From contig JAJTCN010000029.1 of the NCBI GenBank assembly GCA_021323335.1, forward strand, positions 1 through 33,817: a stretch of DNA of 33,817 bases, written 5' to 3'. This document shows, in pieces, positions 1 through 7,060 of the stretch (within the stretch, counting starts at the first letter, position 1; the number at the start of each line of letters is the position of its first letter). The position numbers and the translations under genes were made by a program. This DNA is from Ramlibacter sp. GTDB taxonomy: Bacteria > Pseudomonadota > Gammaproteobacteria > Burkholderiales > Burkholderiaceae_C. The notes beneath the pieces were generated by a model, which ran no database searches, was not told the DNA's origin, and was given only the letters and a program-made list of their open reading frames with translations.

Positions 1-84
1 GGTGATTCGATCGAGCTTGGTGGTCACGTAATTGCGGAGAGCGGGGGTTACTTCGAGGTGGTGACCGCTGATCGTCAGGTTCAT
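1..84 (-). CDS. hpf: Ribosome hibernation promoting factor HPF (N-terminal part, cut by window edge)
   Basis: The first 28 codons, starting with ATG at 84, read MNLTISGHHLEVTPALRNYV and continue TTKLDRIT, which is the typical start of HPF/YfiA-family proteins in Burkholderiales. HPF binds the small ribosomal subunit in stationary phase and drives formation of inactive 100S dimers. A strong Shine-Dalgarno AGGAGG lies 6 bases upstream of the ATG, which fixes the start. The rest of the gene lies outside the window, so long and short HPF forms cannot be told apart. In many proteobacteria rpoN precedes hpf. Here the upstream neighbours are small unknown genes instead. Confidence 0.85.
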   Translation of the reverse strand, partial: MNLTISGHHLEVTPALRNYVTTKLDRIT

Positions 85-154
85 GGAGCCTCCTGGTTGC
101 AGTGCGCCGACATGGCGCGGGAAAGGAACACGGGATCTCGAAAAGCTTCGATCC

Positions 155-183
155 ACTATGCGCCCGGGTCCCGCAAAACGCAA
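155..183 (-). promoter_or_regulatory. Candidate sigma-70-type promoter for hpf
   Basis: On the minus strand TTGCGT (178-183) and CATAGT (155-160) are separated by 17 bases and lie about 70 bases upstream of the hpf start. The -10 matches consensus at 4 of 6 positions and the -35 at 3 of 6, so this is a weak prediction made from spacing and position only. Confidence 0.3.
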
Positions 184-249
184 TTGATTTCCCTCAAGGT
201 CGAGGCGCGAATTCGTTGCGGCCGCCCTGCGAAAACCGCAATGAAAACG

Positions 250-283
250 AGAGCACCAAAACGAAGCGGCCCCTCGGGGCCGC
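250..283 (-). terminator. Rho-independent terminator after the small-ORF pair
   Basis: A perfect 8-bp stem (GCGGCCCC/GGGGCCGC, 266-283) with a 2-base loop is followed on the minus strand by TTCGTTTTGG. It sits downstream of the minus-strand frames 343-723 and before the hpf promoter, so it should insulate the two units. A second inverted repeat (about 294-316, CGGGCGG/CCGCCCG type) lies just upstream of it. The rest of 85-342 shows no gene. Confidence 0.65.
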
Positions 284-342
284 AAGCATTCGGGCGGGTC
301 GGTTCGCACCGCCCGCGGGTCACTCGGTGAAGGGCATGCGCT

Positions 343-510
343 TCAGCGCAGGCGCCAGGCGGCAGCCGCGTCGAGGCGGTTCCAGCCGGCGGCCTTGGGA
401 TGCGCCTGCGCGCCCGGGCGCTCCAGGTTGGCGTGTTCCACGCGCTCCGCATGCGGCTTGTCGCGCGGCGTGTCGTTGAAGCGGTTGCTGGACTTCGGTT
501 CCTTGTACAT
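343..510 (-). CDS. Small hydrophilic protein of unknown function, 55 aa
   Basis: This short frame begins MYKEPKSSNRFNDTPRDK and ends AAAAWRLR. A GGAG Shine-Dalgarno lies 6 bases before the ATG. The product is rich in Arg, Asn, Lys and Pro, has no membrane segment and no signal peptide, and resembles no family I can name. It follows another small frame after 21 bases, and the pair ends at the hairpin terminator at 266-283, which supports real transcription. Its function is unknown. A conserved small basic protein is the cautious reading. Confidence 0.5.
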   Translation of the reverse strand: MYKEPKSSNRFNDTPRDKPHAERVEHANLERPGAQAHPKAAGWNRLDAAAAWRLR

Positions 511-531
511 GCTGTGCTCCGGTGCGTGCGG

Positions 532-723
532 TCAGCTACCGCTATCGCTGTTGTGGGTGGGTTTGCTTTCCCGGGGAGCCGAGGGCTGCTCGCCATGCCG
601 GCTGATGAAAGGCCAGGCGTGGGCGCTGCGGGGCCGCCGCTGAACCAGGTTGTCCTGGCTATCCGCGGCTGCGGGACGCCAGGTCGAGCGGCTGGCGTTC
701 GGGTCGGTCGCTAGCTGGATCAT
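532..723 (-). CDS. Small hypothetical protein, 63 aa
   Basis: The frame starts at ATG 723 (MIQLATDPNASRSTW), with AAGGAG about 7 bases upstream, and stops 21 bases before the next small gene. A longer version starting at 759 has no comparable ribosome binding site. The product is hydrophilic, low in hydrophobic residues and rich in Ser, Pro and Arg, so it may be disordered. No family was recognised. The ribosome binding site, the tandem arrangement and the shared terminator are the only support. Confidence 0.35.
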   Translation of the reverse strand: MIQLATDPNASRSTWRPAAADSQDNLVQRRPRSAHAWPFISRHGEQPSAPRESKPTHNSDSGS

Positions 724-860
724 CTCGGCTCCTTGGGGGAAAGACTGCTCCGGACCCAACGGGCCGGGGCGACTGGGTCAATTTAAGGGGGCCTCCTGGG
801 CAATGCTGTCGGACGTTCTGGCCCAGCCGTGTAGGATTTGTCCTGCGGACCGACTCAGCA

Positions 861-2081
861 GTGAGCGCGCGCATACCGATGAGCCTCGAAACCATCATCC
901 ATGGCGGCTTGACCAGCCCCGACCGGCCCGTCCACGGCCTGGTGCTGATGGGCGGGGGCGCGCGCACCGCCTACCAGGTCGGCGTGCTGTCCGGCATCGC
1001 CTCGATGATCCGCCTGCAGCCCTTCGGCACCACCGGTTTCCCCTTCCAGGTGCTGGTGGGAACTTCGGCCGGCGCGCTCAACGCCGCCTTCCTGGCCTCC
1101 CATGCCAGCCGCGGGCTGGCCGCCTTCGACGAACTGCGCCAGTTCTGGGACGTCCTGCACTGCGACCGCGTGTACCGGCTGGAAGCGCCGATGTGGGTGG
1201 GCTTCAGCCGCCTGCTGGCCGCCGTCAAGCTATGGGGCCACGCCCGCAGCCGCGGCGCCGTGCTGGACACCATGCCGCTGGTGGACACGCTGCACCAGCG
1301 CATCTCCCTGTCCGGCATCGACGAGGCGCTGGAGGGCGGCGCCATCGACGCGCTGGCGATCACCGCGTCCAGCTACACCACCGGTGTCCATTGGACCTTT
1401 TGCCACACGGCGCGCGACAGCCGCCACAAGGCGTGGCAACGCCCCGGCCGGCGCGCCGAGTTCCAGCCGCTGACCATCGAGCACCTGATGGCGTCCAGCG
1501 CCATCCCCTTCCTGTTCCCGGCCACGCCGCTGTGGGTGGACGGCCGCCGCGAGTACTTCGGCGACGGCTCGATGCGGCAGGTCTCGCCGCTGTCGCCTGC
1601 CGTGCACCTGGGGTCGCGCAAGGTGCTGGTGATCGGCGTCGGCCAGCCGGAGCGCGCCGGGCTCGGCAGTGCGGTGGCGGGAGCGCCCGGACTCGGCGGC
1701 ATCGCGGGCCACGCGATGGCCAGCGTCTTCCACGACACCTTGCAGGCGGACGTCGAGCAGACGCAGCGCCTCGCGCGCACGCTGCGCGAACTGCCGCGCG
1801 AGATCGCGGCGGTGCTGCCGTACCACGCCATCGACGTGCTGGCGATCCAGCCCACCGAGTCGCTCGACAGCCTGGCGCGCAGCCACGCGAAGCTGCTGCC
1901 GCCGACGGTGCGGCGCGCCCTGGGCGGCTTCGGCGCCATGCGCGACGCCAGTGGCGCGGCGCTGGCCAGCTACCTGCTGTTCGAACCCGAATTCGTGCAG
2001 GCGCTGGTGGCGCTGGGCGAGCGCGATGCGTTCGCGCGCAAGGCCGAACTGCTCGCGTTCCTCGGCCTCGGCGCGGCATAA
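861..2081 (+). CDS. Patatin-like phospholipase family protein
   Basis: This is a patatin-fold serine lipid hydrolase of 406 aa. The oxyanion-hole motif GGGAR lies at residues 31-35, the nucleophile motif GTSAG has Ser69, and the catalytic-dyad Asp is Asp235 in GDGSM. No export signal is visible, so it probably acts in the cytoplasm or on the inner face of the membrane. Members of this family cleave acyl ester bonds of phospholipids or related lipids; the substrate here is unknown. I give the GTG start at 861. ATG 879 (MSLETIIHGG) is equally possible, and neither has a clear Shine-Dalgarno. The corA gene follows after 12 bases, so the two may be co-transcribed. The region 724-860 upstream contains no gene. 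Confidence 0.85.
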   Translation: MSARIPMSLETIIHGGLTSPDRPVHGLVLMGGGARTAYQVGVLSGIASMIRLQPFGTTGFPFQVLVGTSAGALNAAFLASHASRGLAAFDELRQFWDVLHCDRVYRLEAPMWVGFSRLLAAVKLWGHARSRGAVLDTMPLVDTLHQRISLSGIDEALEGGAIDALAITASSYTTGVHWTFCHTARDSRHKAWQRPGRRAEFQPLTIEHLMASSAIPFLFPATPLWVDGRREYFGDGSMRQVSPLSPAVHLGSRKVLVIGVGQPERAGLGSAVAGAPGLGGIAGHAMASVFHDTLQADVEQTQRLARTLRELPREIAAVLPYHAIDVLAIQPTESLDSLARSHAKLLPPTVRRALGGFGAMRDASGAALASYLLFEPEFVQALVALGERDAFARKAELLAFLGLGAA

Positions 2082-2093
2082 TCGGGCCGAGCC

Positions 2094-3077
2094 ATGCTCA
2101 ACATCTTTTCGCTCGCCAACGGCCGGCTCTTCCAGGAAGAGATCGAATCGCTGGAAGAGCTGTCCAAGTTCCAGCCGATCTGGGTGGACCTCGAGTCGCC
2201 CACGCTGGAGGAAAAGCGCTGGGTCAAGCAGTACTACGGCCTGTCCATCCCGGAAGACGCGATGGACGAGGACATCGAGGAGTCCGCGCGCTTCTACGAA
2301 GAGGACAACGGCGACCTCCACATCCGCAGCGACTTCCTGATCGCCGACGACGAGCCCCGCACCGTGCGGGTGGCGTTCATCCTGAACCTGGTGAACGAGT
2401 CGCTCAAGAGCCACGGCGTGCTGTTCTCCATCCACGACGAGGACGTGCCGGTCTTCCGGCTGCTGCGCCTGCGCGCGCGCCGCGCCCCCGGCCTGATCGA
2501 GGACGCCAAGGAGGTGCTGCTCAAGCTGTTCGATGCCGACGCCGAATACTCGGCCGACACGCTGGAGGGCATCTACGACGAGCTGGAGAAATCCAGCAAG
2601 CAGGTGCTGTCCGGCGAAGTGACCGACACGCTGGCCGGCGAGGTACTGGCCGCCATCGCCCGGCAGGAAGACCTGAACGGCCGCATCCGCCGCAACATGA
2701 TGGACACCCGCCGCGCGGTCAGCTTCATGATGCGCAGCCGCATGCTCAACGCCGAGCAGTTCGACGACGCCCGGCAGATCCTGCGCGACATCGAATCGCT
2801 GGACAACCACACGGCGTTCCTGTTCGACAAGATCAACTTCCTGATGGACGCCACGGTCGGCTTCATCAACATCAACCAGAACAAGATCATCAAGATCTTC
2901 TCGGTGGCCAGCGTCGCGCTGCTGCCGCCCACGCTGATAGCCAGCATCTACGGCATGAACTTCCGCTTCATGCCGGAGATCGACTGGCAGGGCGGCTATC
3001 CCTTCGCCCTGGGCCTGATGGTGGCGTCGGCGCTGGGTCCGATGTGGTACTTCCGCAAGCGGGGCTGGCTGCGGTAA
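2094..3077 (+). CDS. corA: Magnesium/cobalt transporter CorA
   Basis: This 327-residue protein has the CorA/MIT architecture: a long acidic cytoplasmic alpha/beta domain, a helical stalk, and two C-terminal membrane helices. The first helix ends in the signature Gly-Met-Asn (residues 287-289, YGMNF), followed by the acidic periplasmic loop MPEIDW. The last helix ends in a basic tail (RKRGWLR). The wording around the signature (PPTLIASIYGMNF, FMPE) follows the enterobacterial CorA type rather than ZntB. CorA is a pentameric channel for Mg2+ that also passes Co2+ and Ni2+. The stop overlaps the start of the next gene by one base (TAATG), suggesting coupling to the metal-uptake module. Confidence 0.93.
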   Translation: MLNIFSLANGRLFQEEIESLEELSKFQPIWVDLESPTLEEKRWVKQYYGLSIPEDAMDEDIEESARFYEEDNGDLHIRSDFLIADDEPRTVRVAFILNLVNESLKSHGVLFSIHDEDVPVFRLLRLRARRAPGLIEDAKEVLLKLFDADAEYSADTLEGIYDELEKSSKQVLSGEVTDTLAGEVLAAIARQEDLNGRIRRNMMDTRRAVSFMMRSRMLNAEQFDDARQILRDIESLDNHTAFLFDKINFLMDATVGFININQNKIIKIFSVASVALLPPTLIASIYGMNFRFMPEIDWQGGYPFALGLMVASALGPMWYFRKRGWLR

Positions 3078-3460
3078 TGTCCGTGCCCATGAAGGCGCGC
3101 CGCGCGGTTCTCGGCTGGGTCCTGTTCGCCATGGTGTGCGCGCAGGCCCTGGGCCTGCTGCACCGCGTCGCGCACCTGCCCGCCGGCCACTCGGCGGCGT
3201 GGGCGCATGCGTCGCCGGGCGCGGAGCAGCGACAACCGGCGGCCCAGGCAGCGAACTGGACGCACGCCCTGTTCGCCCACGCCGACGAAGTCGGTTGCCG
3301 CCTGCTGGACGGCCTGGGCCATTGCGGCACGCCCGTGCACGCGCCGGACCTCGCACCGCCCCTGGTTCCCGCGGCGCAGCCCCTGCTGTTCGCCGATGCC
3401 GGCCCCAGCGAGCGCCGGGCTTCGCCTTTCCTCGCTCGCGGTCCTCCCCTCTCTCGCTGA
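3077..3460 (+). CDS. Small exported His/Cys protein of a metal-uptake cluster (DUF2946-like)
   Basis: This 127-aa protein starts at the ATG overlapping the corA stop. Residues about 9-25 form a hydrophobic segment (AVLGWVLFAMVCAQALG) that could be a signal peptide or anchor. It is followed by spaced His residues (LHRVAHLPAGH), an FAHAD motif and two cysteines (GCRLL, GHCGTP). This pattern resembles the small DUF2946-type proteins beside zinc transport genes in Burkholderiales; the family assignment is from memory. I infer a role in periplasmic metal handling. A hairpin with a T-run lies directly after it, before the porin gene. Confidence 0.65.
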   Translation: MSVPMKARRAVLGWVLFAMVCAQALGLLHRVAHLPAGHSAAWAHASPGAEQRQPAAQAANWTHALFAHADEVGCRLLDGLGHCGTPVHAPDLAPPLVPAAQPLLFADAGPSERRASPFLARGPPLSR

Positions 3461-3470
3461 CCCTGGTCCC

Positions 3471-3512
3471 CGGGCCCGCCGCACGACGCGGCCGGCCCGC
3501 CGTTCCCTTTTT
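3471..3512 (+). terminator. Hairpin plus T-run inside the metal-uptake operon (terminator or attenuator)
   Basis: Two 12-base arms (3471-3482 and 3488-3499) pair with a single mismatch around the loop ACGAC, followed by CGTTCCCTTTTT. The structure lies in the 64-base gap between the small His/Cys gene and the outer-membrane gene. It could end transcripts coming from corA or partially attenuate expression of the downstream genes. Confidence 0.6.
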
Positions 3513-3524
3513 CAGCGAGATTCC

Positions 3525-4643
3525 ATGCGAACTTCCATTGCATTGCTTGGCCTGGCCGCCGCCATGGGCGGCCCGGCGGCGGCGCAGCCGGCCTACCCTG
3601 GCTGGCAGGCCGGCGCCGTCATCGACATCACCGCCGCGTCCCGCGAACTGGGGCTGGGCCAGCGCCCACGGGGGCTGGCCCTCGGTCACAGCGAGTTGGC
3701 CGTGACCGGCCCCGTCGGGGACCTGCTCGAGGCGCAAGGCACCCTCTCGGTCCACAGCGAAGACAAGCGCGTGGAAGCCGAAGTCGAGGAAGCCTGGCTG
3801 CAGACCCGCGCCCTGCCCGCCGGCCTGCAGGTCCGCGCGGGCCGGTTCTCCTCGCAGCTCGGCTACCTCAACGAACAGCATTCCCACTCCGACGATTTCG
3901 TGGAGCGGCCGCTGCTGTACCGCGCCTTCCTCGGCGGCCATTACTTCGACGACGGCGTGCGCGTGAACTGGACGGCGCCCACCGACCTGTACCTGCGGCT
4001 GGGGGCCGAGTGGTTCGCCGGGACGCGGCTGGTGCAGGAGGCGGCGTCGCCGAGTCGCCGCGGTGTCGTCGTGCTGTCGGCCAGGACGGGTGGCGACCTG
4101 GGGTCCAGCCAGAGCTGGCAGGCCGGCCTGTCGTACCTCCACAACCCGCGCGAGGCGGCGGTCGAGGAGCACGAGGAGGAAGAGGAAGGCGAGGAGCACG
4201 ACCACGCGCACGGCGCCGCCTTCTCCGGGCGCCGCATGTGGGTGGGCGAACTGGCGTGGAAGTGGGCCCCGGAGGGCAACAACGCGCGGCAGCAGTTCCG
4301 CGTGGCCTACGAGATCGCGCGGGTCAGCGGCCTGAACCGCTTCGCCACGCGGGCGGACCGCCACCTGGCGCAATACCTCAGCGTGGTGTGGCGCTTCGCG
4401 CCCACCTGGGAGGCGGGCGTGCGGCACGACCTGCTGCGCACGCGCACCCCGCACGAGGACCAGTTCGAGGACGGCCGGCTGCGCGAGACCGCCTTGATGC
4501 TGGCCTGGAAGCCCTCGCACGCGCAGACCCTGCGCGTGCAGTACACCCACCAGCGCAGCCGCGCGGGCTTCGATGAAGCCACCCGGGCCGTGCAACTCCA
4601 ATACATCCTGAGCTTCGGCGCCCATGCTGCCCATTCCTTCTAG
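3525..4643 (+). CDS. Zinc-module outer-membrane protein with acidic His-rich loop
   Basis: The product is 372 aa with a signal peptide (MRTSIALLGLAAAMGGPAAA, cleaved before QPAYPG). The rest shows alternating aromatic/polar strands and ends in an aromatic residue (HAAHSF), typical of an outer-membrane beta-barrel of the phosphate-porin-like class. Residues about 200-230 contain a run of Glu with interspersed His (EEHEEEEEGEEHDHAHG), which would form an exposed metal-binding loop between strands; a second His-rich patch is NEQHSHSDDF. It lies between a small His/Cys protein and a TroA-type binding protein, so I infer zinc or another divalent metal as the ligand. Its end overlaps the next start by 20 bases. 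Confidence 0.7.
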   Translation: MRTSIALLGLAAAMGGPAAAQPAYPGWQAGAVIDITAASRELGLGQRPRGLALGHSELAVTGPVGDLLEAQGTLSVHSEDKRVEAEVEEAWLQTRALPAGLQVRAGRFSSQLGYLNEQHSHSDDFVERPLLYRAFLGGHYFDDGVRVNWTAPTDLYLRLGAEWFAGTRLVQEAASPSRRGVVVLSARTGGDLGSSQSWQAGLSYLHNPREAAVEEHEEEEEGEEHDHAHGAAFSGRRMWVGELAWKWAPEGNNARQQFRVAYEIARVSGLNRFATRADRHLAQYLSVVWRFAPTWEAGVRHDLLRTRTPHEDQFEDGRLRETALMLAWKPSHAQTLRVQYTHQRSRAGFDEATRAVQLQYILSFGAHAAHSF

Positions 4644-5511
4644 AACCCTGCGCGCCGCGCTCGCGTCCGCGACCCTGGCGCTTTGCGCCGGCGGCACCCA
4701 GGCGCTCACCGTGTTCACGTGCGAGCCCGAATGGGCCGCGCTGGCCCGCGAACTCGCCCCCCACGCGCAGGTGCGCTCCGCCACGCACGCGCGCCAGGAC
4801 CCGCACCACATCGAGGCCCGCCCGAGCCTGATCGCGGCGCTGCGGCAGGCGGACGTCGCGGTCTGCACGGGCGCCTCGATGGAGGCCGGCTGGCTGCCGG
4901 TGCTGCAGCAGCGCTCGGGCAACCCGCGCGTCCAGAAAGGCGCACCGGGCATGCTGTTCGCCGCGGAGCACGTCACGCTGATCGACCCGCGCCCCCCGGG
5001 CACGCCATTCGAAGGCGACGTGCACAGCGAGGGCAATCCGCACGCCGAGGTGCTGGCCGCACGCCTGCAGGCGGCGGACCCGTCCCGTGCCGGCGAGATC
5101 CGCCAGCGCTGGACCGCATGGGATGCCGACTGGCGCGCGCGCATCGCGCAATGGGACCGCAAGGCCGCGCCACTGCGGGGGATGCGGGTGGTGGCGCAGC
5201 ACACGACCTTCGGCTACCTGTGGCGGTGGCTTGGCATCGAACAGGTCGCGGACCTGGAACCGCGCCCCGGCATGCCGCCCACGCCGGGCCACCTGCAGCG
5301 CGTGCTGGAGCTCACCCGCGCCCAGCCCCCGCGCGCCGTGGTCGTGGCCGCCTACCAGGACCCGCGCTCCGCGCAGTGGCTGGCGCAGCAGCTCGGGGCG
5401 GGCGCCGCGGTGCTGCAATTGCCTTCCACGGTGACGGAGGAACCGCCCGCCTCCACCCTGGCCGGCTGGTACGACCACCTGCTGGACCGGCTGCTGGCCG
5501 CGGCGCGCTGA
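4624..5511 (+). CDS. Metal ABC transporter substrate-binding protein (ZnuA/TroA-like)
   Basis: This is a 295-aa periplasmic binding protein with a signal peptide of about 27 residues (ending GGTQA). Conserved metal-ligand histidines are visible: DPHH at 59-62, the GNPHAEV motif, and QHTTFGYLWRWLG, matching the three-His pattern of zinc-binding cluster A-I proteins. It lacks the long His-rich charged loop of classical ZnuA; such a loop is present in the neighbouring outer-membrane protein instead. It overlaps the porin gene and is followed one base later by the permease, so the three are surely co-expressed. Zinc is the likely ligand and manganese the alternative. Confidence 0.82.
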   Translation: MLPIPSRTLRAALASATLALCAGGTQALTVFTCEPEWAALARELAPHAQVRSATHARQDPHHIEARPSLIAALRQADVAVCTGASMEAGWLPVLQQRSGNPRVQKGAPGMLFAAEHVTLIDPRPPGTPFEGDVHSEGNPHAEVLAARLQAADPSRAGEIRQRWTAWDADWRARIAQWDRKAAPLRGMRVVAQHTTFGYLWRWLGIEQVADLEPRPGMPPTPGHLQRVLELTRAQPPRAVVVAAYQDPRSAQWLAQQLGAGAAVLQLPSTVTEEPPASTLAGWYDHLLDRLLAAAR

Positions 5512-5512
5512 C

Positions 5513-6295
5513 ATGGCCGCCGACCTCGCCTGGATCGCCGCCCCTGCACTGGCGCTGCTGGCAGCGTGCCTGCTGCTGGTGCCCCTCGGTGCGCAGGTGC
5601 TCGCCCGTGGCGTGGTGTTCATCGACCTGGCCGTGGCCCAGGTGGCCGCGGCCGGCGCGCTGGCCGTCGGCATCGCCTGGGAGCGGGCGCCGCCGGGCGC
5701 GACGGCGGTGCTGTCCGCCGTCGCCGCCCTGCTGGGCGGCGGACTGGTGTGGTGGCTGGCGCGGCGCTGGCCGGCGCAACGCGAGGCGTTGATCGGGTTG
5801 GTCTACGTGGCCGGCGCCAGCGCCTCGGTGGTCGGCGCGGCCTTCGATCCGCACGGACGGGAACAGCTGACCGCCCTGCTCGCGGCCGACGTGCTGTGGG
5901 TCGGCTGGCCGGCCACGGCGCTGCTGGCCGCCGGCGCGATCGTCGTGCTGGCGCTCGCCGGTCGCGACGGCCGCCGACTGGGGCGCGACGCGCTGTTCTA
6001 TCCGGTGTTCGCGCTGGCGCTCAGCGTGGCCGTCCCGGCCCTCGGGCTGTACCTGGTGTTCGCCTTGCTGATCGCGCCGGCGCTGTGGACCCGGCGCGGC
6101 CGTCCGCTGCGCGACGCCATCGCGCTGGCCGCGGGCGCGAGCCTCGCCGGACTCGGCGTTTCCTGGGCGCTGGACTGGCCGAGCGGCGCCAGCGTCGCAC
6201 TGCTCCTGTGCGGGCTGGGACTGGCCGCCGTCATTCCATCCGCAGGAACGCCGCCACGATCGCCGCCGAGTGGCGGCTCGCCACCTGGTCGATGA
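5513..6295 (+). CDS. Metal ABC transporter permease (ZnuB/MntB-like)
   Basis: This is an integral membrane protein of 260 aa with about eight hydrophobic segments. It belongs to the ABC-3 permease family that pairs with TroA-type binding proteins; the cytoplasmic coupling segment is probably around REALIGLVY. The start is one base after the binding-protein stop. The last ~20 residues (GTPPRSPPSGGSPPGR) look non-conserved and are encoded by DNA that overlaps the 3' end of mtnN on the other strand. No ATP-binding subunit gene is present anywhere in this window, so the ATPase must be encoded elsewhere. Confidence 0.78.
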   Translation: MAADLAWIAAPALALLAACLLLVPLGAQVLARGVVFIDLAVAQVAAAGALAVGIAWERAPPGATAVLSAVAALLGGGLVWWLARRWPAQREALIGLVYVAGASASVVGAAFDPHGREQLTALLAADVLWVGWPATALLAAGAIVVLALAGRDGRRLGRDALFYPVFALALSVAVPALGLYLVFALLIAPALWTRRGRPLRDAIALAAGASLAGLGVSWALDWPSGASVALLLCGLGLAAVIPSAGTPPRSPPSGGSPPGR

Positions 6296-6929
6296 AGCTG
6301 AGGAAGTCGCCGTGCGCGGCGTCGTCGGCGCGGTCGGAGATCGTGCGCACCGCGGCGAACGGCACGGCATAGTCGCTGCAGACCTGGGCGAAGGCCGCGC
6401 CTTCCATTTCGACGGCCAGCGCAGCGGGCAGCGCCTGCTGCAAGGCCTGGCTTTCCAGCGCGCTGGAGACGAAGCGGTCGCCGCTGGCCACCAGCCCGCG
6501 ATGCAGCGTCGTGCCGGGCAGCGCCTGGGCCACCGCGGCCAGCAACTTCTGCGTGAGCACCGGGTCCGTGCGGAAGCGGTCGGTGCCGTACAGCGGCACT
6601 TCGTAGCGCGGGAAGATCGGCGATGCGTCCAGGTCGTGCTGGAGGAAGGCGTCGGCGACGACGACGTCGCCGCGCTGCACGCCGGGCGCGATGCCGCCAG
6701 CCACGCCGGTGAAGAGGATGCGGTCGACGGCGAAGCGCTCGATCAGCGCGGTGGCCGTCGTCGCCGCCGCCACCTTGCCGATGCGCGAGAGCACGGCCAC
6801 GACTTCCTGGCCGTGCAGGTGGCCGATCCAGAATTCGCGCCCCGCCACCACCTGCTTGTGCTCATCCGGCAGGAGGGCCAGCACGGCGGACAGCTCCTCG
6901 TGCATGGCGGAGACGATGGCGGTGCGCAT
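6231..6929 (-). CDS. mtnN: 5'-methylthioadenosine/S-adenosylhomocysteine nucleosidase
   Basis: This 232-aa protein has the PNP/UDP phosphorylase-type MTAN fold. It hydrolyses the glycosidic bond of MTA, SAH and 5'-deoxyadenosine, recycling adenine and sulfur. Visible catalytic features are Glu12 (SAMHEE), the ribose-binding VEMEGAA motif, and the catalytic Asp in SDRADD. The nucleoside-binding TGVAGG motif is also present. The length is the usual one. The 3' end overlaps the convergent permease gene by 65 bases. The start ATG at 6929 has no good Shine-Dalgarno, and an interspersed palindromic repeat begins only 8 bases upstream, so its 5' leader is probably very structured. Confidence 0.93.
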   Translation of the reverse strand: MRTAIVSAMHEELSAVLALLPDEHKQVVAGREFWIGHLHGQEVVAVLSRIGKVAAATTATALIERFAVDRILFTGVAGGIAPGVQRGDVVVADAFLQHDLDASPIFPRYEVPLYGTDRFRTDPVLTQKLLAAVAQALPGTTLHRGLVASGDRFVSSALESQALQQALPAALAVEMEGAAFAQVCSDYAVPFAAVRTISDRADDAAHGDFLSFIDQVASRHSAAIVAAFLRME

Positions 6930-6937
6930 GGCTCATT

Positions 6938-7026
6938 GTCATTCCCGCGGAGGCGGGAATCCAGGGCTCCCAAAGAAAAAGCGGCCCGCGGGCCGCTTCC
7001 TGGATCCCCGCCTGCGCGGGGATGAC
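6938..7026. repeat. Compound palindromic repeat (REP/BIME- or MITE-like element)
   Basis: Two related palindromic units face each other: 6938-6965 (GTCATTCCCGCGGAGGCGGG then AATCCAGG) and 6999-7026 (CCTGGATCCCCGCCTGCGCG then GGGATGAC). Each can form a hairpin, and the units are inverted copies of each other, so the whole 89 bases can also fold as one long arm-pairing structure. The motif GTCAT(T/C)CCCGCG..GGCGGG is a common interspersed extragenic repeat in proteobacteria. A terminator hairpin lies in the centre. Confidence 0.75.
6968..6996 (-). terminator. Rho-independent terminator of the pntAB-fadD operon
   Basis: The stem GCGGCCC/GGGCCGC (6981-6996) is followed on the minus strand by TTTTTCTTTGG. 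It lies about 60 bases after the fadD stop, in the centre of the compound repeat. On the plus strand the hairpin is not followed by a T-run, so it acts mainly on minus-strand transcripts. Confidence 0.7.
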
Positions 7027-7060
7027 GATCGTTTCCCGCCGTCGGCGGGGGACGATCGTC
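7024..7060. repeat. Long inverted repeat overlapping the fadD stop
   Basis: The arms GACGATCGT (7024-7032) and ACGATCGTC (7052-7060) pair perfectly, and the inner bases TCCCGCC/GGCGGGG extend the stem around a small loop. The repeat shares its first bases with the end of the REP-like unit and reaches the TGA of fadD. It could protect the 3' end of the fadD mRNA. Confidence 0.55.

Noticed and set aside
724-860. Possible promoters between the small genes and the patatin gene (TAAATT, TAGGAT)
   Set aside because: No -35 element at acceptable spacing was found for either direction.
1230-5204. Very long open frame on the minus strand (over 1300 codons)
   Set aside because: It is antisense to patatin, corA, the porin and the binding-protein genes. 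Its translation is low-complexity and Arg/Ala/Gly-rich, an effect of GC-rich codon use.
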